A DNA stretch of 64,000 nt from Chamaea fasciata (lineage: Eukaryota > Chordata > Aves > Passeriformes > Sylviidae), in the NCBI GenBank assembly GCA_029207755.1, contig JARCOQ010000006.1:22108890-22172889 (forward strand), written 5' to 3'. The position numbers and the translations under genes are program-made. The first letter of the stretch is position 1. Every line of letters starts with the position of its first letter. Below, piece after piece: positions 36,901 to 48,200 of the stretch. Below the pieces are notes generated by a model. It worked only from the letters and a program-made list of their open reading frames with translations, was not told where the DNA came from and did not search any database.

Positions 36901-39900
36901 TGTGATTAAATTAAAAGTATTTGTCACCAGGTCAACTAAAAATACTGATCACTTGAGAACTGTATTTTTGTGTCTTTGTGCTTGTCTTAAACACTGAGTT
37001 TATAATTTGTATGCTGATCATTTTTGTTTAAAATATGTTGGAAATATCATTGTTTCACCTTTGGATAACTGCAAAACTTATGTGTATGATGGAGAAGAAA
37101 GGTAATGGTTTCAGAATGCTTTGGGGGAGGAATTTTTCTGTTTGTTCATTTTGAACACATGATACCTCATTACTGTTACTTGGCAGTGGTTTATTTGTTA
37201 ATATTCATTTATAGAAGAACCAACAGGGGGTTTTTTGCCCCTGTTCTATACTTTGAATTAATGTCCTTTCTAATATTTTTTTGCCTCTAGTGGTGAATGG
37301 AAAGTGTTTTCTGGAAATGAACTAGGAGCTCTTTTAGGCTGGTGGATCTTCACTTGCTGGAAGAATAACAGTAGGGATACTCGTGCTATTAAAGATGTCT
37401 ACATGTTATCCAGTACTGTTTCTTCCAAAATCCTGAGAGCAATTGCACTAAAGGAAGGTTTTCACTTTGAGGTAAGCAACACATTACACATTATTCCATG
37501 TTCTTTTATTCGCTTTCCTACAAAGTGTCATGTGTTTGTAAAATATCGCCTTTCTTTTTAATGCCTTTGATTTCTCCTCCCTGTTGTAGGAAACACTGAC
37601 AGGTTTCAAGTGGATGGGCAACCGTGCCAAACAGCTCATGGACCAGGGAAAGGCTGTTCTTTTTGCATTTGAAGAGGCTATAGGTAAGAGACAGAATGTT
37701 ATGTTTTTATATCTTGCAAAATAGTGAAAATAGAACTACTGCAAAAAGTGACAGAATTGGAGAGAATCACAGAATGGGTAGGATTGGAAGGGACTGCTGG
37801 AGGTCAATTGGTCCAACCTTCCTGCTCAAGCAAGGCATCATAGGGCACATTATACAGGATTGGGCCCAGATGGTTCTTGAATATCTCCAGGGAAGGATAT
37901 TCTGCAGTTTCTCTGGGCAGCCTTTGCCAGTGCTCTGTTAGCATCTCAGTAATGAAGTAAACTGTAAAAAAAAAAAAAAAAGTTATAATAGCGACATAAG
38001 GGTGTCCTCAATGTAATGGGTGTATTTCCAGTGAGTAACAGATAATTATCTGTTTGGCTAATTGATGCTAGTGGTTAAAACCTTTGTATCTTTCCTTACC
38101 ACAAAGTTTGTGAGCTAGGAGTATGTATCTACAGTAGCATGACTATGCAGATTTGGACTGCACATTCTGTGTAAACTATTAAGAAAAAAAAAAGAAACAC
38201 ATTTTTCAGACTTGAAGTTGAGTTTTTTACCTGACAGGTTTAAGGTCAGTGTAAATGTGAATAAAATAAAATAAAGTAAAACTACCCCAAATTATATTTG
38301 TAAACTAGAAAGTCATAGTTGAAAGCCACAAATGAAAGTTAAGAATGAGGAGGAAATTGTAAAGCTATAATGCTATTTAATTCTCAGTACCTGGAAAAGA
38401 GAGAAAATGTGACTAATTTCACAGATAATTATCAGTGTTACCTTACACAACCATATAAGGTAATCACATTTGGGACAATGCTGTACTTGCATTGTTCCTG
38501 CTGTGTGGCATTTCTCTTTCTAGAAAGTTCATAAAGAACCTGGAAGCATGTGTCACTGATAGGATGCAAATCTCTGTCTTAAAATTTCATTAAATACCTT
38601 GCTTATTAAAATTAACACTGATTAGAAGATACAATTTTTCTACTTTTGGTTTGACTCTAAAATGCCTTTGCTATGGTAATGTGCATTTCTGCTTTCAAAG
38701 ATGTTGGCTAACCTTCTCTCCCCATCCTATTTCCTGTTTAAAATGTGTCAACTTATATCTAATGTTCCTTGTTTAGGGTATATGTGCTGTCCTGCTGTTC
38801 TGGACAAAGATGGTGTCAGTGCTGCTGTTATAACTGCAGAGATGGCCAGCTTTTTGGCAACCAGGAATTTATCTTTGTCTCAGCAGCTGAAAGCTGTCTA
38901 TGATGAGTGAGTTCAATTTTAATTTTTCATTTTTCAGATTTTCTCAATTTCACATACTGGGATTAATAGGGACTCAATAGCAACCTATAGTCTATAAAGA
39001 AATAAAATGTGGATTATTGTACTATTAAGACAGTTCTATGCTAATAGTAATCTTTCAGAAAGCATTCCTGCCTTGTGGACATGAATATGTTTATGACTTT
39101 GTTTTGTGTTGTTTTAAGGTGTTTTGAGTATAATAATAACTACCTTACTAATTCTCTGTTAGTTAATGAGATCTTTGTGATGTTTTTCTTCACTTGTCTG
39201 AAAGGTTTCTTTTCTTTTTGGGAAGTACTGCACTTGGGTCCTTTTACAGAAGATTGGGCAGGTTTTTGGCCAGTAGTACTGCTGAGCTGTAGAGATTATA
39301 GTGCTTCTTGCTGCTTAAATGAGCCAGACACAAAAAATGTTGGTGGCAGAATGGGTGTAAGTAGCTCAGCCTTATTTATGCTATACATAGAAGCCAGCTT
39401 GCTTCTGTCCTTGAAGGGCTACTTACGATTGAATTAATTCGAGTTGGCTCTAAAGTTAGACTTTTATTGTATTGTTCTGTCTTTTTTTTTGATAGATTAT
39501 TGTTGTTGAGTTTTGGTTGTCCTTTTCTCTTTCTGCTCCTGATTAATGAGATTTAAGCTGATTATGCAGAAGTGCTGTGACTGGCCATTACTCTTGGCTA
39601 TATACAGCTGGGTATCCCTCTGAGAGCTTTTAATATAAGGCACTACTTTCTCTTTCATTCTTTTTTAATGGGTTCAAATAAATCAATAGCAAAGATGAAT
39701 ATTGGATTTCATGGGGCAGAGAGTTGTTTTTGTGGAGGTTTAGGGTTGTTTGTTTTAAAGGAGGGAGCAGCACATGATGTTTGATACTCTCCTGCTCTTC
39801 ATGTCTCACAGACACTAACAAGGGAGTGTGGAACCTGCAAAGAAACTCATGGGAAACTCCAGCCTTTGTGCTGCTTGTTCTGCCAATCCTGAGTTCTCAT

Positions 39901-42900
39901 TTGTGTGCAGCACTAGCCATGCTTGTTTCATTGTCTGTTTAGGAAGGAATCAAGTGGCAAAGACTTGCTTACACTGCATAGATAAATTGTGTGATATAAA
40001 TGCATGAAAGAGGAATTCATACCTAGAGTGGCAAATACAGCATCTGATGGGAGAATTCCCTTAAATGGTACTACCTGGAAGTGCATATTCCAGAATTGAA
40101 TATTCAAGCTCTTGCTTGAGGTTTTTATATATATTTTTTTAATACCAATAACACCTGCTTTAGATTGACATCAGAATATCTGACTGAGTGGAATTGAGCT
40201 GTGCCACAGTGCTGCTGCCTATACAGCTACTGAAGAGGACTCAGAGCTGCTTTAGCATAAAAGCAGTCTGTAAGATGTTGCTGCACATAGTCACTCTGTG
40301 GCAAAGCTACAGATAGAAGGATACAAATCTGCCCTATTAAACTGTCCTATTGTTTGATAATGAGCTGGAAGGAGGGTTCTTGTTTTGTTTTGGGGGGGTT
40401 GTGTGTGTTTCATTTTTGTTTGTGACCAATATAGAGTTGCAGTTTTCTACTTGGTAGTACTTTACTTTTTTGTCAGATTTGCCTTGTGAGTTACACTTGA
40501 AGCAGAAGAAACTCTATTTTGTACTTTGGAAATGTAGAAGGGGAATCTGTCTGGAATTAAATGCAGATCAGGAAAAGGACATGGTCTTAGTAGGCTTATC
40601 ACTTTTTTTCAGACACAGGATGGGTTTTGTTAATTCTCTTACTGAATTCTTAAGACTGATTGAACCACTATTAACCTTCAAGATGTCCTTTTAGGTATAA
40701 ACATGACCCTATCTAAGAAGGCATTCAAATTTCTAGCGTGCACATCCTAGTACTAATGAAGATTCAGCCCCTCAGATTTTCACTGCAGTCAAGGATATTT
40801 ATCAAGTATTTATCTGTAGCAAGAGCTCCTTTGAACAACCGGTCCAGGCTTGTATGTTTTTCAACAAAGTGCTATTTTGAAAAGTCAGTGTTACTGGGTC
40901 ATTTGTCTTTGATATATCACATTACCTGGCAAACAGGTGAGGTAGAGAGACAACATTCAGAACAGATTGGTTTAGTAAAAACACTTTAATGGGAGAGTAG
41001 AAACGCTTTAATGAATTGTGATTGGAAAAAGCAGTCTAGAATTTGTTTTACTTAGAAAAGGTCAGCTGGAATCCACTCAAAGAAGCTACTAGATATAATC
41101 TCTTCTCTTCCTATGGTGGTTAGAGCTCTTCAAGGCAATAATGGTATCTTTTTTCTTCTGGTTTTGCTGTAAATTTTCTCAGTTTTCATCATTAAAAATA
41201 AAAGGCATCTGCACAGAAATTTCTTTAAAGTATGTAAAATGGGATAATTAGGCTGTTCAGACCGTTTTAAAATTGTAAAGGTATGAACTGATGCTTCAGT
41301 TGGGTGGGCAGGAGTACACAGTGTTGCTTTTTGGAAGGTTGTGTAACGTGTCTGGTGTATAACTCTTAGAACATTGCTTCCTGGATTCACTAATATTGTG
41401 TCTTCACAGATACGGCTTCCATATTACCAAAGCTTCGTATTTCATCTGCCATGATCCTAAAGTTATTCAACAGCTTTTTGACAACCTTAGAAATTTTGAT
41501 GGAAAAAACACATATCCAAAATCCTGTGGTAGATTTAAAGTTTCTGGAATAAGGGATCTAACTACTGGGTATGACAGCAGCCAGCCAGATCAAAAGGCTG
41601 TAAGTATCTTTCTAAATTACATGTAAATCATGTGTGATGTATATACACATATATGAAACATTCTGTGGAGAAGCAGTAAACATCTTTACATACTGAGTCA
41701 TAAAATAAGTTAGATTGGTGATAGTTGTTTTGCCTTGCTGAGAAGAAGTGAAGCCAAGGAGGTGTTGGGTTTTTTGTTAGGTTTTGTGGCATATTTTTCT
41801 CTCCAAGCTTGTAAAGGGCAGTAGGAGGATCTTGCTGCCTTGCTATAGCAATCTGCATTGTTTTCTTGTGAGTGCCAGTTCAACTGTCTATTAAGATGTG
41901 GCTTTGGATTCTATATTTTTCCACAGTTTACATTTCCTTTCCTCCTGGGAAATGCCATGACAGCTCAACTTTTATTAACAAAAAAAAATTCTTTAGAAAG
42001 AATTGTCTAGATTTTACATGAGCAACCTGGCAGTGATGCAGTTCTGCCAGATTCCAGGCTGAGGGCAAGGCTGTCCTTGTGGTCTCAAGACCACAGTGTT
42101 GAAGAAAACAACTAAATTATAATTTTAGCTGATGCTTTTATCATATTATCTAACATCAAGTCATGGGTTTATATATAGTCTCTTTTCAAGTTTAAAACCA
42201 AATATTCTTAATATTTCTAGATACTTCCTACTAGTAAAAGCAGCCAAATGATAACATTCACTTTTGCTAATGGAGGAGTGGCCACAATGAGAACCAGTGG
42301 GACAGAACCAAAGATCAAGTACTATTCTGAACTTTGTGCACCCCCTGGAAACAGGTATTGTCACTTACAGCTGTATGGTCACTTGCAGCAGTACCTTTGG
42401 TGTAATAGAGTCTGTGTGGCGTTTTGGTATTGTTTTAGTGAAATAAGAGCTCTCCACAGTCAAATTATATTACTAAAGTAATTTTAGTGAATGTATTTGT
42501 ATAAAGCTTCAACTCTGCAAAATTCATTGACACGTTCTTGTCACTGAAATTTCTTTGAACTCAGTTTTGCATTCAGTGAAAACAATATCAGGAAAAATAT
42601 TCCGCCTTAAATAAATGCAAATATTTTCACCCCTTTTTAACATACTTAGTTGCTTTAAAATTATTTAATCAAATATAAAGTGTTCTAATGTATTTCAAAC
42701 CCTTTTATGTTTAGTAGTTATATCCTTAACTGGTAGCCTTGGAAATCATACAGTCTTGAAGATAAATTATTATTAACTTATATAATGAAATAAACTTTTT
42801 CACAGATGAAAAGTCATCTAAGAATACTGTTACAAGTATAAAAATTACACTTCTGATCACTTATGTTTAGTAATAGAAGATCTGAACTCAGATTGGCCAT

Positions 42901-43236
42901 TCTACTTCAGATTATATTGTGGGGTTATGTTTCTTCATAGTCTTCATGCTTATCAGTTGAAAGTGAGCATCAGTGCATTGCCATAAGAAATCAAATAGAT
43001 TTTATTTTAGCATTAATAGAAAATGCTTGTCTAAAGCAATGCAACAGATTTTAAAATTCCTCATACTAAAAATACACATTTTAGCTTTTCCATTGTTTCA
43101 CTGTTCTGTGTTTGTGTGATTTTTGTTTTCCAGTGATGTTGAACAGCTGAAGAAGGAGCTAGATGAATTGGTCAACGCTCTTGAAAAACACTTCTTTCAA
43201 CCAGAAAAAAATAAGCTTCAAAGAAAGACTGAGTAA
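24719..43236 (+). CDS. PGM2: Phosphoglucomutase 2 / phosphopentomutase (complete, 14 coding exons)
   Basis: Cytosolic alpha-D-phosphohexomutase family enzyme. In vertebrates PGM2 acts mainly as a phosphopentomutase (ribose 1-P to ribose 5-P, likewise deoxyribose) and also as a phosphoglucomutase. Fourteen coding exons join in frame with GT-AG introns to 1,830 nt, giving 609 residues against about 612 in human. Visible landmarks are the catalytic serine loop [10 protein letters not shown] (Ser162), the Mg-binding loop NDPDADR (Asp319, 321, 323), the sugar-binding loop FEEAIG (about 420-425) and the phosphate-binding loop RTSGTEPK (555-562). The start ATG at 24719 has G at -3 and +4 and lies in a CpG island. 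It is followed by a short N-terminal segment ending WLLWDK, as in other PGM2 proteins. PGM2L1 was considered: the [14 protein letters not shown] and EEAIGYMCCP stretches and the adjacent TBC1D1 favour PGM2. No frameshift, stop or missing catalytic residue was seen, so the gene looks intact. CDS exons: 24719-24790, 29162-29329, 30177-30283, 30638-30722, 31923-32006, 32562-32755, 33891-34080, 34747-34844, 37291-37471, 37590-37683, 38777-38906, 41410-41599, 42221-42354, 43134-43236. Confidence 0.97.
24791..29161 (+). other. PGM2 intron 1
   Basis: About 4.4 kb. It starts in the CpG island and then becomes AT-rich. A 16-bp A run lies at 26,983-26,998. No recognised repeat, RNA gene or alternative exon was seen. 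Confidence 0.7.
25044..25631 (+). other. Long open frame in PGM2 intron 1, unrecognised
   Basis: 195 codons open on the sense strand immediately after the CpG island, with several hydrophobic cysteine-rich stretches. No family is recognised. The first part lies in high-GC sequence where stops are rare; the rest is ordinary intron. Probably chance. Confidence 0.12.
29162..29329 (+). CDS. PGM2: PGM2 coding exon 2
   Basis: 56 codons, phase 0 at both ends. Acceptor is atcaacag|AAT and donor CAG|GTATTG. It encodes residues 25-80, including the family signature [13 protein letters not shown] and [10 protein letters not shown], the phosphate-contacting start of domain 1. The GTATTG donor is less consensus than its neighbours, but the reading frame and homology fix it. 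Confidence 0.95.
30177..30283 (+). CDS. PGM2: PGM2 coding exon 3
   Basis: Acceptor ctttag|GGA, donor AAAAG|GTACTT; 107 nt, ending in phase 2. It encodes [17 protein letters not shown] then the [15 protein letters not shown] segment of domain 1. The split arginine codon is completed by the first base of exon 4. Confidence 0.95.
30638..30722 (+). CDS. PGM2: PGM2 coding exon 4
   Basis: Acceptor tgtttag|GTTTGC, donor GTG|GTAAGT; 85 nt, ending in phase 0. It encodes [19 protein letters not shown] and then DIIPTPFV, ending at residue 144. The downstream intron holds a long pyrimidine tract (about 30.91-30.99 kb). Confidence 0.95.
30913..30994. repeat. Long pyrimidine tract in PGM2 intron 4
   Basis: About 82 bp of almost pure T/C on the plus strand, ending in T(26). 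Oligopyrimidine tracts of this size can form triplex DNA and are prone to length change. Lysine-rich minus-strand frames here are artefacts. Confidence 0.9.
31923..32006 (+). CDS. PGM2: PGM2 coding exon 5 (catalytic serine)
   Basis: Acceptor cttgttacag|CCA, donor AAG|GTATTC; 28 codons, phase 0. It carries the phosphoserine loop [13 protein letters not shown]; by family analogy Ser162 is the residue that carries the phosphoryl group during the mutase reaction. All loop residues are intact. Confidence 0.96.
32562..32755 (+). CDS. PGM2: PGM2 coding exon 6
   Basis: Acceptor tttatttag|GTT, donor TACAG|GTGACT; 194 nt, ending in phase 2. It begins [17 protein letters not shown], the conserved follow-on to the catalytic loop, and runs through the domain 1/2 linker to QKQCFYR. 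Confidence 0.95.
33891..34080 (+). CDS. PGM2: PGM2 coding exon 7
   Basis: Acceptor tttatttcag|GAA, donor CTG|GTAAAT; 190 nt. It encodes [15 protein letters not shown] and [19 protein letters not shown], both strongly conserved in vertebrate PGM2 and PGM2L1. It ends at residue 300 in phase 0. Confidence 0.95.
34430..34443 (+). promoter_or_regulatory. CTCF-like motif in PGM2 intron 7
   Basis: CCAGGAGGGGGCAG is a strong match to the CTCF core, plus orientation, followed by CAG. Confidence 0.55.
34747..34844 (+). CDS. PGM2: PGM2 coding exon 8 (metal-binding loop)
   Basis: Acceptor cttttccag|ACA, donor GAGAG|GTATGG; 98 nt, ending in phase 2. It holds [15 protein letters not shown]; the three aspartates (319, 321, 323) coordinate the catalytic Mg ion in this family. 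The serine codon split across the junction is completed by T at the start of exon 9. The following intron is about 2.4 kb. Confidence 0.96.
36090..36103. repeat. G(14) run in PGM2 intron 8
   Basis: An uninterrupted run of 14 G followed by ATTTGGGG. On the sense strand it could pair into a quadruplex in the pre-mRNA. Confidence 0.85.
37291..37471 (+). CDS. PGM2: PGM2 coding exon 9
   Basis: Acceptor ttgcctctag|TGG, donor GAG|GTAAGC; 181 nt, ending in phase 0 at residue 393. It encodes [19 protein letters not shown] and [20 protein letters not shown] from domain 3. Confidence 0.95.
37590..37683 (+). CDS. PGM2: PGM2 coding exon 10 (sugar-binding loop)
   Basis: Acceptor ctgttgtag|GAA, donor ATAG|GTAAGA; 94 nt, ending in phase 1. 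It contains [10 protein letters not shown] and the FEEAIG sugar-binding loop. The gap to exon 9 is only 118 bp. A CR1 fragment begins about 80 bp into the next intron. Confidence 0.95.
37764..37965 (-). mobile_element. CR1 LINE 3' fragment in PGM2 intron 10 (antisense)
   Basis: AATCACAGAATGGGTAGG, TTGGAAGGGACTGCTGGAGG, then CTCCAGGGAAGGATATTCTG and TCTCTGGGCAGCC are the reverse complement of the CR1 tail. An A(16) run follows at 37,966-37,981. Confidence 0.93.
38777..38906 (+). CDS. PGM2: PGM2 coding exon 11
   Basis: Acceptor ttgtttag|GGTATA, donor GATGA|GTGAGT; 130 nt. It encodes [20 protein letters not shown] and the [14 protein letters not shown] stretch. The glutamate codon at the 3' edge is completed by A at the start of exon 12. 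The next intron is about 2.5 kb, with no repeat recognised. Confidence 0.95.
41410..41599 (+). CDS. PGM2: PGM2 coding exon 12
   Basis: Acceptor tcttcacag|ATACGG, donor GCT|GTAAGT; 190 nt, ending in phase 0 at residue 531. It encodes [16 protein letters not shown] and [17 protein letters not shown]. Confidence 0.95.
42221..42354 (+). CDS. PGM2: PGM2 coding exon 13 (phosphate-binding loop)
   Basis: Acceptor atatttctag|ATA, donor AACAG|GTATTG; 134 nt, ending in phase 2. It encodes [15 protein letters not shown] and [26 protein letters not shown] (555-562) is the domain 4 phosphate-binding loop, intact here. Confidence 0.95.
43134..43236 (+). CDS. PGM2: PGM2 coding exon 14 with stop
   Basis: Acceptor tttgttttccag|TGATG. 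It encodes [20 protein letters not shown] and a short lysine-rich tail, ending GAG TAA at 43231-43236. Length and tail match vertebrate PGM2. Confidence 0.95.
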
Positions 43237-43530
43237 AATAGCAAAATTACTTCCTTGATTGGCTTTTGCAGCATTAGAAGTGCATTATTTAAGAAGTTAA
43301 GGTTTTTTGGACCAAACATCTGAGAACTCTGACTATAAAGACTTCTGCTTTTAAGAGTTGTTGTGGGTACTCTGGGCTCCACTATCTTATTTTGGAAGGA
43401 AACTACCTTTACCCTCAATGGACCAAAAAACCCCAATCAGTTGAACTAAAAGCTTTATGAACTAAAAGTTGACTGCAAATGTATTTCAATCAAAACTTGT
43501 TTTAATTAAATATAAGTAATATTCTGGTAT
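43237..43530 (+). other. PGM2: PGM2 3' UTR (approximate end)
   Basis: This stretch follows the stop codon and is AT-rich with no open frame of note. The right edge is inferred from the ATTAAA signal at 43505-43510 and is accurate only to tens of bases. Confidence 0.55.
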
Positions 43531-43575
43531 CTGAAACAGCCTGTTTTGTGGTGACCTATTTCTTTTGTGTGGATA
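43505..43575 (+). terminator. PGM2: Probable PGM2 poly(A) site
   Basis: ATTAAA, the commonest variant signal, lies about 270 nt after the stop. It is followed about 35 nt later by a GT/T-rich stretch (TGTTTTGTGGTG, then TTTCTTTTGTGTGG), as expected of a downstream element. No canonical AATAAA lies nearer the stop. An alternative distal site cannot be excluded. Confidence 0.5.
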
Positions 43576-43579
43576 TAAT

Positions 43580-44710
43580 CTGATAACACTATGCAACTTT
43601 GTCTAGGTTTAGATTTGCAAAGCAAGTTCTTCTGTTAACAGGGAGTATTTAAAGCCTGTGGTGAGACTTTGACAAACTTGGGACAGATGATTCAGAAGTA
43701 GTGATCTTTCTTAAGGATTTTAGCCCTAAGAAATAATACACGAGAAACTCACAGCAAATTTGCTGTGGGACTATATATCATATTCCAGGCTAGAGATACA
43801 AAGTGTACTAAACTGTCTTTGAATAACATGAACCCATGAAGATAGTATATCTACGTACAGCACCTTTTTGTTGCCTCACTGAACTAAGCATAATTAGTTC
43901 AATGTATATCTCAGTTTTGGAGCCTCTCACACTGTTTGCTGCCATGACTTGTTGCATAACTCTGCATGTCTAATTTACAGCAGAAGTTTCCATTTCACTG
44001 CATGTTCTTGTCTGTGCTTGCAAAGGCTGAGAGGGTTTTTTGGAGGTTGCCAGCTGATTTTAATATGGGGCTTTTCTGCATTTTCAGTACTTGCTTTGGA
44101 TATCAGCAGTAATAGTCACAACCATAGCTACATATTTCTTATAAATGCAAAACTTCTAAGCTTGACTGTCCTCCCAGAATTCAAGTCCTCTGTGCTTGTT
44201 ATTTTCAGTGCAACTTGAAAATTGCAGCAGTTGTGCAGCTGGGTACAGGAAGGCAGCCCTGGGAGGAGTGGAAGGAGAGGAAGTTTTACACAGTCTGATG
44301 TACCACTGCAGATCATGTGCAGTCCTGTGGTGAGAGGCCTCAGAAATGAGTCTGGGGATGCTTCAGGGATCTTTGGTGGTTTATGACACCTTCTAAGACA
44401 GGACAGCCGCCTCTCAAGTTAGCCTAATTAAGTGAATTATGCCCCATCAGAAGGGTTGAATACCTTCAAGCCTCCATGTGAATGTCCCTTTTCTGGAGAG
44501 GAGTTTTCATGCCTGAGCCTTAGTGTAAGAGGGGACAGTGGCAGGATAAAAAGCACTATCCCACCATCTGCTTCTTACTGGCTTCCTCCTTGCTTGAAGG
44601 CACAGACAGTGGAATGGTTCTCCAGGAGGCAGGCTGGGGTAGTGCCTTCAGTCTGGGCATTGATGAGCTATACTCAGGGCTGGAGAAGCTTAGTGGGTCC
44701 ATACAAGCCT
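43580..44710. other. PGM2 3' flank, no gene seen
   Basis: AT-rich sequence, becoming moderately GC-rich after 44.2 kb. No conserved frame was recognised. Confidence 0.55.
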
Positions 44711-44714
44711 GCAG

Positions 44715-45238
44715 CCTTGGGCTTTGACAGGGGAGGTGATTTTCTCCCTGCACTCTGCCCTTGTGAAACCCCACGTGGAGTACTGCATCCCAGCATAAGA
44801 ACAACATGAACCTGTTAGAGTAGGTCCAGAGGAAGGTCATGAAAACAGAGGGTTAGAATACCTGTGTTGGGAAAAAAATCTGAGAGAGCTGGGGTTGCTC
44901 AACCTGTAGAAGAGGCTATGAGATCTTTCAGTATATAAAGATCTTATAAAAAACACACTTTTTACCAGGGACTGTAGTGACAGGACAAGGGGAAACCATT
45001 TTGAAGTGAAAGAGGATAGATTTAATTGGATACAAGGAAAGATTTTTTTATACTGAGGGGAGTGAGACATGGGAACAAGTTGCTCAGCAAAGCTGTTGGA
45101 TGCCTGAAAGTGTTCAAGGCCAGGTTGGATGCAGCTTTGAGCAATCTGATCTTGTGGAAGGTGTCCCTGCTTCACGCAGGGAAGTTGAACTAGGTGATTT
45201 TTAAAGGGGACCTTCAGACCAAAACCATTCCATCATTC
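44715..45238 (+). mobile_element. CR1 LINE 3' part, about 0.5 kb (sense)
   Basis: CCCCACGTGGAGTACTGCAT, then GTCCAGAGGAAGG, GAGAGAGCTGGGGTTGCTCA, GTGACAGGACAAGGGGAAAC, CAAGGCCAGGTTGGATGCAG and the ending CCAAAACCATTCCATCATTC follow the order of the CR1 RT end and 3' UTR. This is the longest CR1 copy here, interrupted and non-coding. Confidence 0.93.
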
Positions 45239-45244
45239 CTTTTA

Positions 45245-48200
45245 CTTTCATTTTTATTGGGAGGGGTTGCATTTCTTTTGGTACAGAATATGATAAAGGA
45301 TGCTTTACTGAATTCATGGGCAAGGCCTGAAGACAGGATTACAGGTCCAGAAGTTTTTTATGTATTTATCTTAACATCTCCATAGACTAGAGAGGCATAT
45401 TTTACATGTGCCTTTATATGCCGAACCTGGATTTGGATTTTGCTAATATTAAAAGTCTGGAAGTGAGACCTGCAATGCACTCGTGTATACTGAAACATAC
45501 TTAGGATGGCTTTAGAGCATCCTCAAAAACAGTACAGACATAGGATGATGACTTAATCTTTATCATTCTCTCTTCCTAACATCAAGGAATTTACTTGCTC
45601 CATTCCTTTCTCTATTGCAGACAGAAGTTCACAATTTGGGGGTGAGGGGGAGCCCAACCAAAAAAAATAGCCAAACCCACAGTGGTTTATCAAGCTGCTT
45701 GAGCATTTACAACAGACTACAAAATTACACGGGAAAACTTGTTATTGCTAAAGTCTTTGCTAGCCTTGTCTTGCATCAGAGAAAGAGGATCTAGAACTGA
45801 AATAAAGAATCGAAACAAAGGCAGCAAGAGTATAGCAAAGAGAGAAGTTAGTATTGCAAGTCAGAATGGGTGTTAAGCTACAATTTCTTCAGAGCTGGTC
45901 TAATTTTTCCACTTAAGTGTTGTGTAAGATAATGAAGCCTACTTAGACCTTATTAGTCCCAAGACAGATAGTCAAACACAGACAAATGTAATTTGTAAAA
46001 AAGCAGCCTTGAACTGGGAGCAGGTGCACTAACATTTTATCCAGAAATGGAAATAGCCATGACTGGAATAAAGAGTGCTTGCAGCCTGGACTGAACTCAG
46101 GTGTAAGGGAATTCTTGGCTATTTCTAGAGAAAGACACATCCCTGTGTCACCAAAACCATGTATAATGAGCTTGCTTTTTATAACAGATGAAAACAATTC
46201 CAGTGACCGTCGTGAGCATTGATCCTATAGGGAATCAGGCCTTTGGGGCTAGAGGGAAAGACTGAGAAGAATTAGCGTAGTACTCAAAACTCTGCCAAAA
46301 TAAAACCCCAAAACAATAATGCTTTAAGACTAGATCAATGGACTTCACTTGAAGGTTATTAGTTTTTTTACAAGTCCTAGATTCATAAAATTTACTGAAT
46401 AAATTAAAATTCAGGAATGGACTGAAACAGTTTTGCTGAAAGGAAGTAAGTACATTTAATCTTCCTTACAGGCTATGAACCTAGTCCATGGCATATTATG
46501 TAAAAGTATTGTTATGATACTCAAGTATTGTACTTGAGTTGCAGAAGGATTTATTTGATAATTTCGCTATATACAACAAATCATACAAGGATAACTGGAG
46601 TTCATTCTAAATGAAGATTTATTATATAAGCAATTTTTCATATTGTACAAGTGTGTGCTTAAATATGTAAGTGATTAACCTACAGAGTTTCTGTAAGTAA
46701 AGCTTTTCTCCTTGGTAATCCTTTTAAAAATTCCAGTGGGCATGGGTTTGATTTTCACGTACCATTAACAAGCAAATCTTATGTCCTTGATTAACAATCA
46801 CTGTGAATAGCAACATTAAAATTATATTAAATTAACAGTTGTTAACCACCAGCATAAGTATTAACAAGTTTGGGGATTTTTAGGATTCTGATGCTGAAGA
46901 TGCCATACGTATGGATGCCATACATATATCTAATTAATTATAAATAAAAATAATCACCAATAAAACAGTTTTCTGGTTCTAAGTACAAAACTAATCAAAG
47001 GTAATAAGCTGAATTGCTTTCCTTTCCAGTATATTTTTGCACTATATAAGATACACGTTCATCAAGATTATTATTTCTGATTAACTTCCAAGTAGAGGCC
47101 AACATCACTCTGCTGTATAGCAATTGCCAGGTAACTGAAATGAGGTCACGCACCATCAGAACATTGTGAATAATGGGATGACACTATTAAACTCTCCAAT
47201 TATATCCAAACACCTGCCTAAATGAACTGTAATATAGGTGATTGCATAGAAACAGCAGCTTCCAAACAGAAGGAAAAGCTTAAAATACTTACATAAACAC
47301 TAGTAAGTAATTTTCAAATGTATGTGTGGGAATGAAAAAGAGAAGGGGATTTATCATGACATCTGAAATGCTCAAAAATACAGAGACAGCAGCAGGCAGG
47401 ATCTGTAACAGTAGCTCAACTCCTTCTTGACTACTTATCAGTGATAATAGAAAGCCTCTTATCTACAAAGATAATCACTAGTTAATGTCACTGGCATGTA
47501 TTCCTACAGCATATGCAGTAGGTAAATGGGCTATAATAACAGATGTGCAAATTTTGTTTATGAATTGAGACTATACATAAATAGTATCTGGAGATAAAAT
47601 GCCATTGGATAAGGATATAGTACTTCATCCAGAGGTCCCTGAGTCAAAGCATGGCAAAACAGTTAGTAACATCCCTTAATAATGTACTAAACAAATTTAC
47701 ATGACAGAAATCACAGAAAAAGACTGGTTTAAATAATGACAATAGAAAACCATCATTACGGGTTACATAGAGGGAAAAGCATAGACACTTACAAGGCAAC
47801 TGAAACACAGTATAGGTGCCTGCATTCAAATTCAGAATCCAAGAACAATATTGCTCAGCTGCTGCCCAACTATGGAGAAACTTGAACTCTGAAAACATCT
47901 TGGGTGGAAATTTCCTGTTTGCCTCATGGTACTTCAAAGGGTTCAGCACCAAGTTCTGTCCCTACTCACAGGCTGGCACATTCAGCCTAAATTTATATTG
48001 ATCTACAATCCTACCCCAACTGGGACCAAGCAAGTAGATACTTCTGGTCCTTAACCTACAAAAGAAGCTTCATTACCCACGTGTTGTCATAGAGTGCCTC
48101 ATACAAGCCTGTATATTCAGGTTCTGCACAAAAGGAAGTGGTGGAGTTTTCCTTGCATTTTTTTAGAATGTGACTGGACAAAGAGAAAATGGTTAAACTG

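Noticed and set aside
24719..43236. PGM2L1 as the identity of the mutase gene
   Set aside because: Key stretches ([25 protein letters not shown]) and the neighbouring TBC1D1 match PGM2, not PGM2L1.
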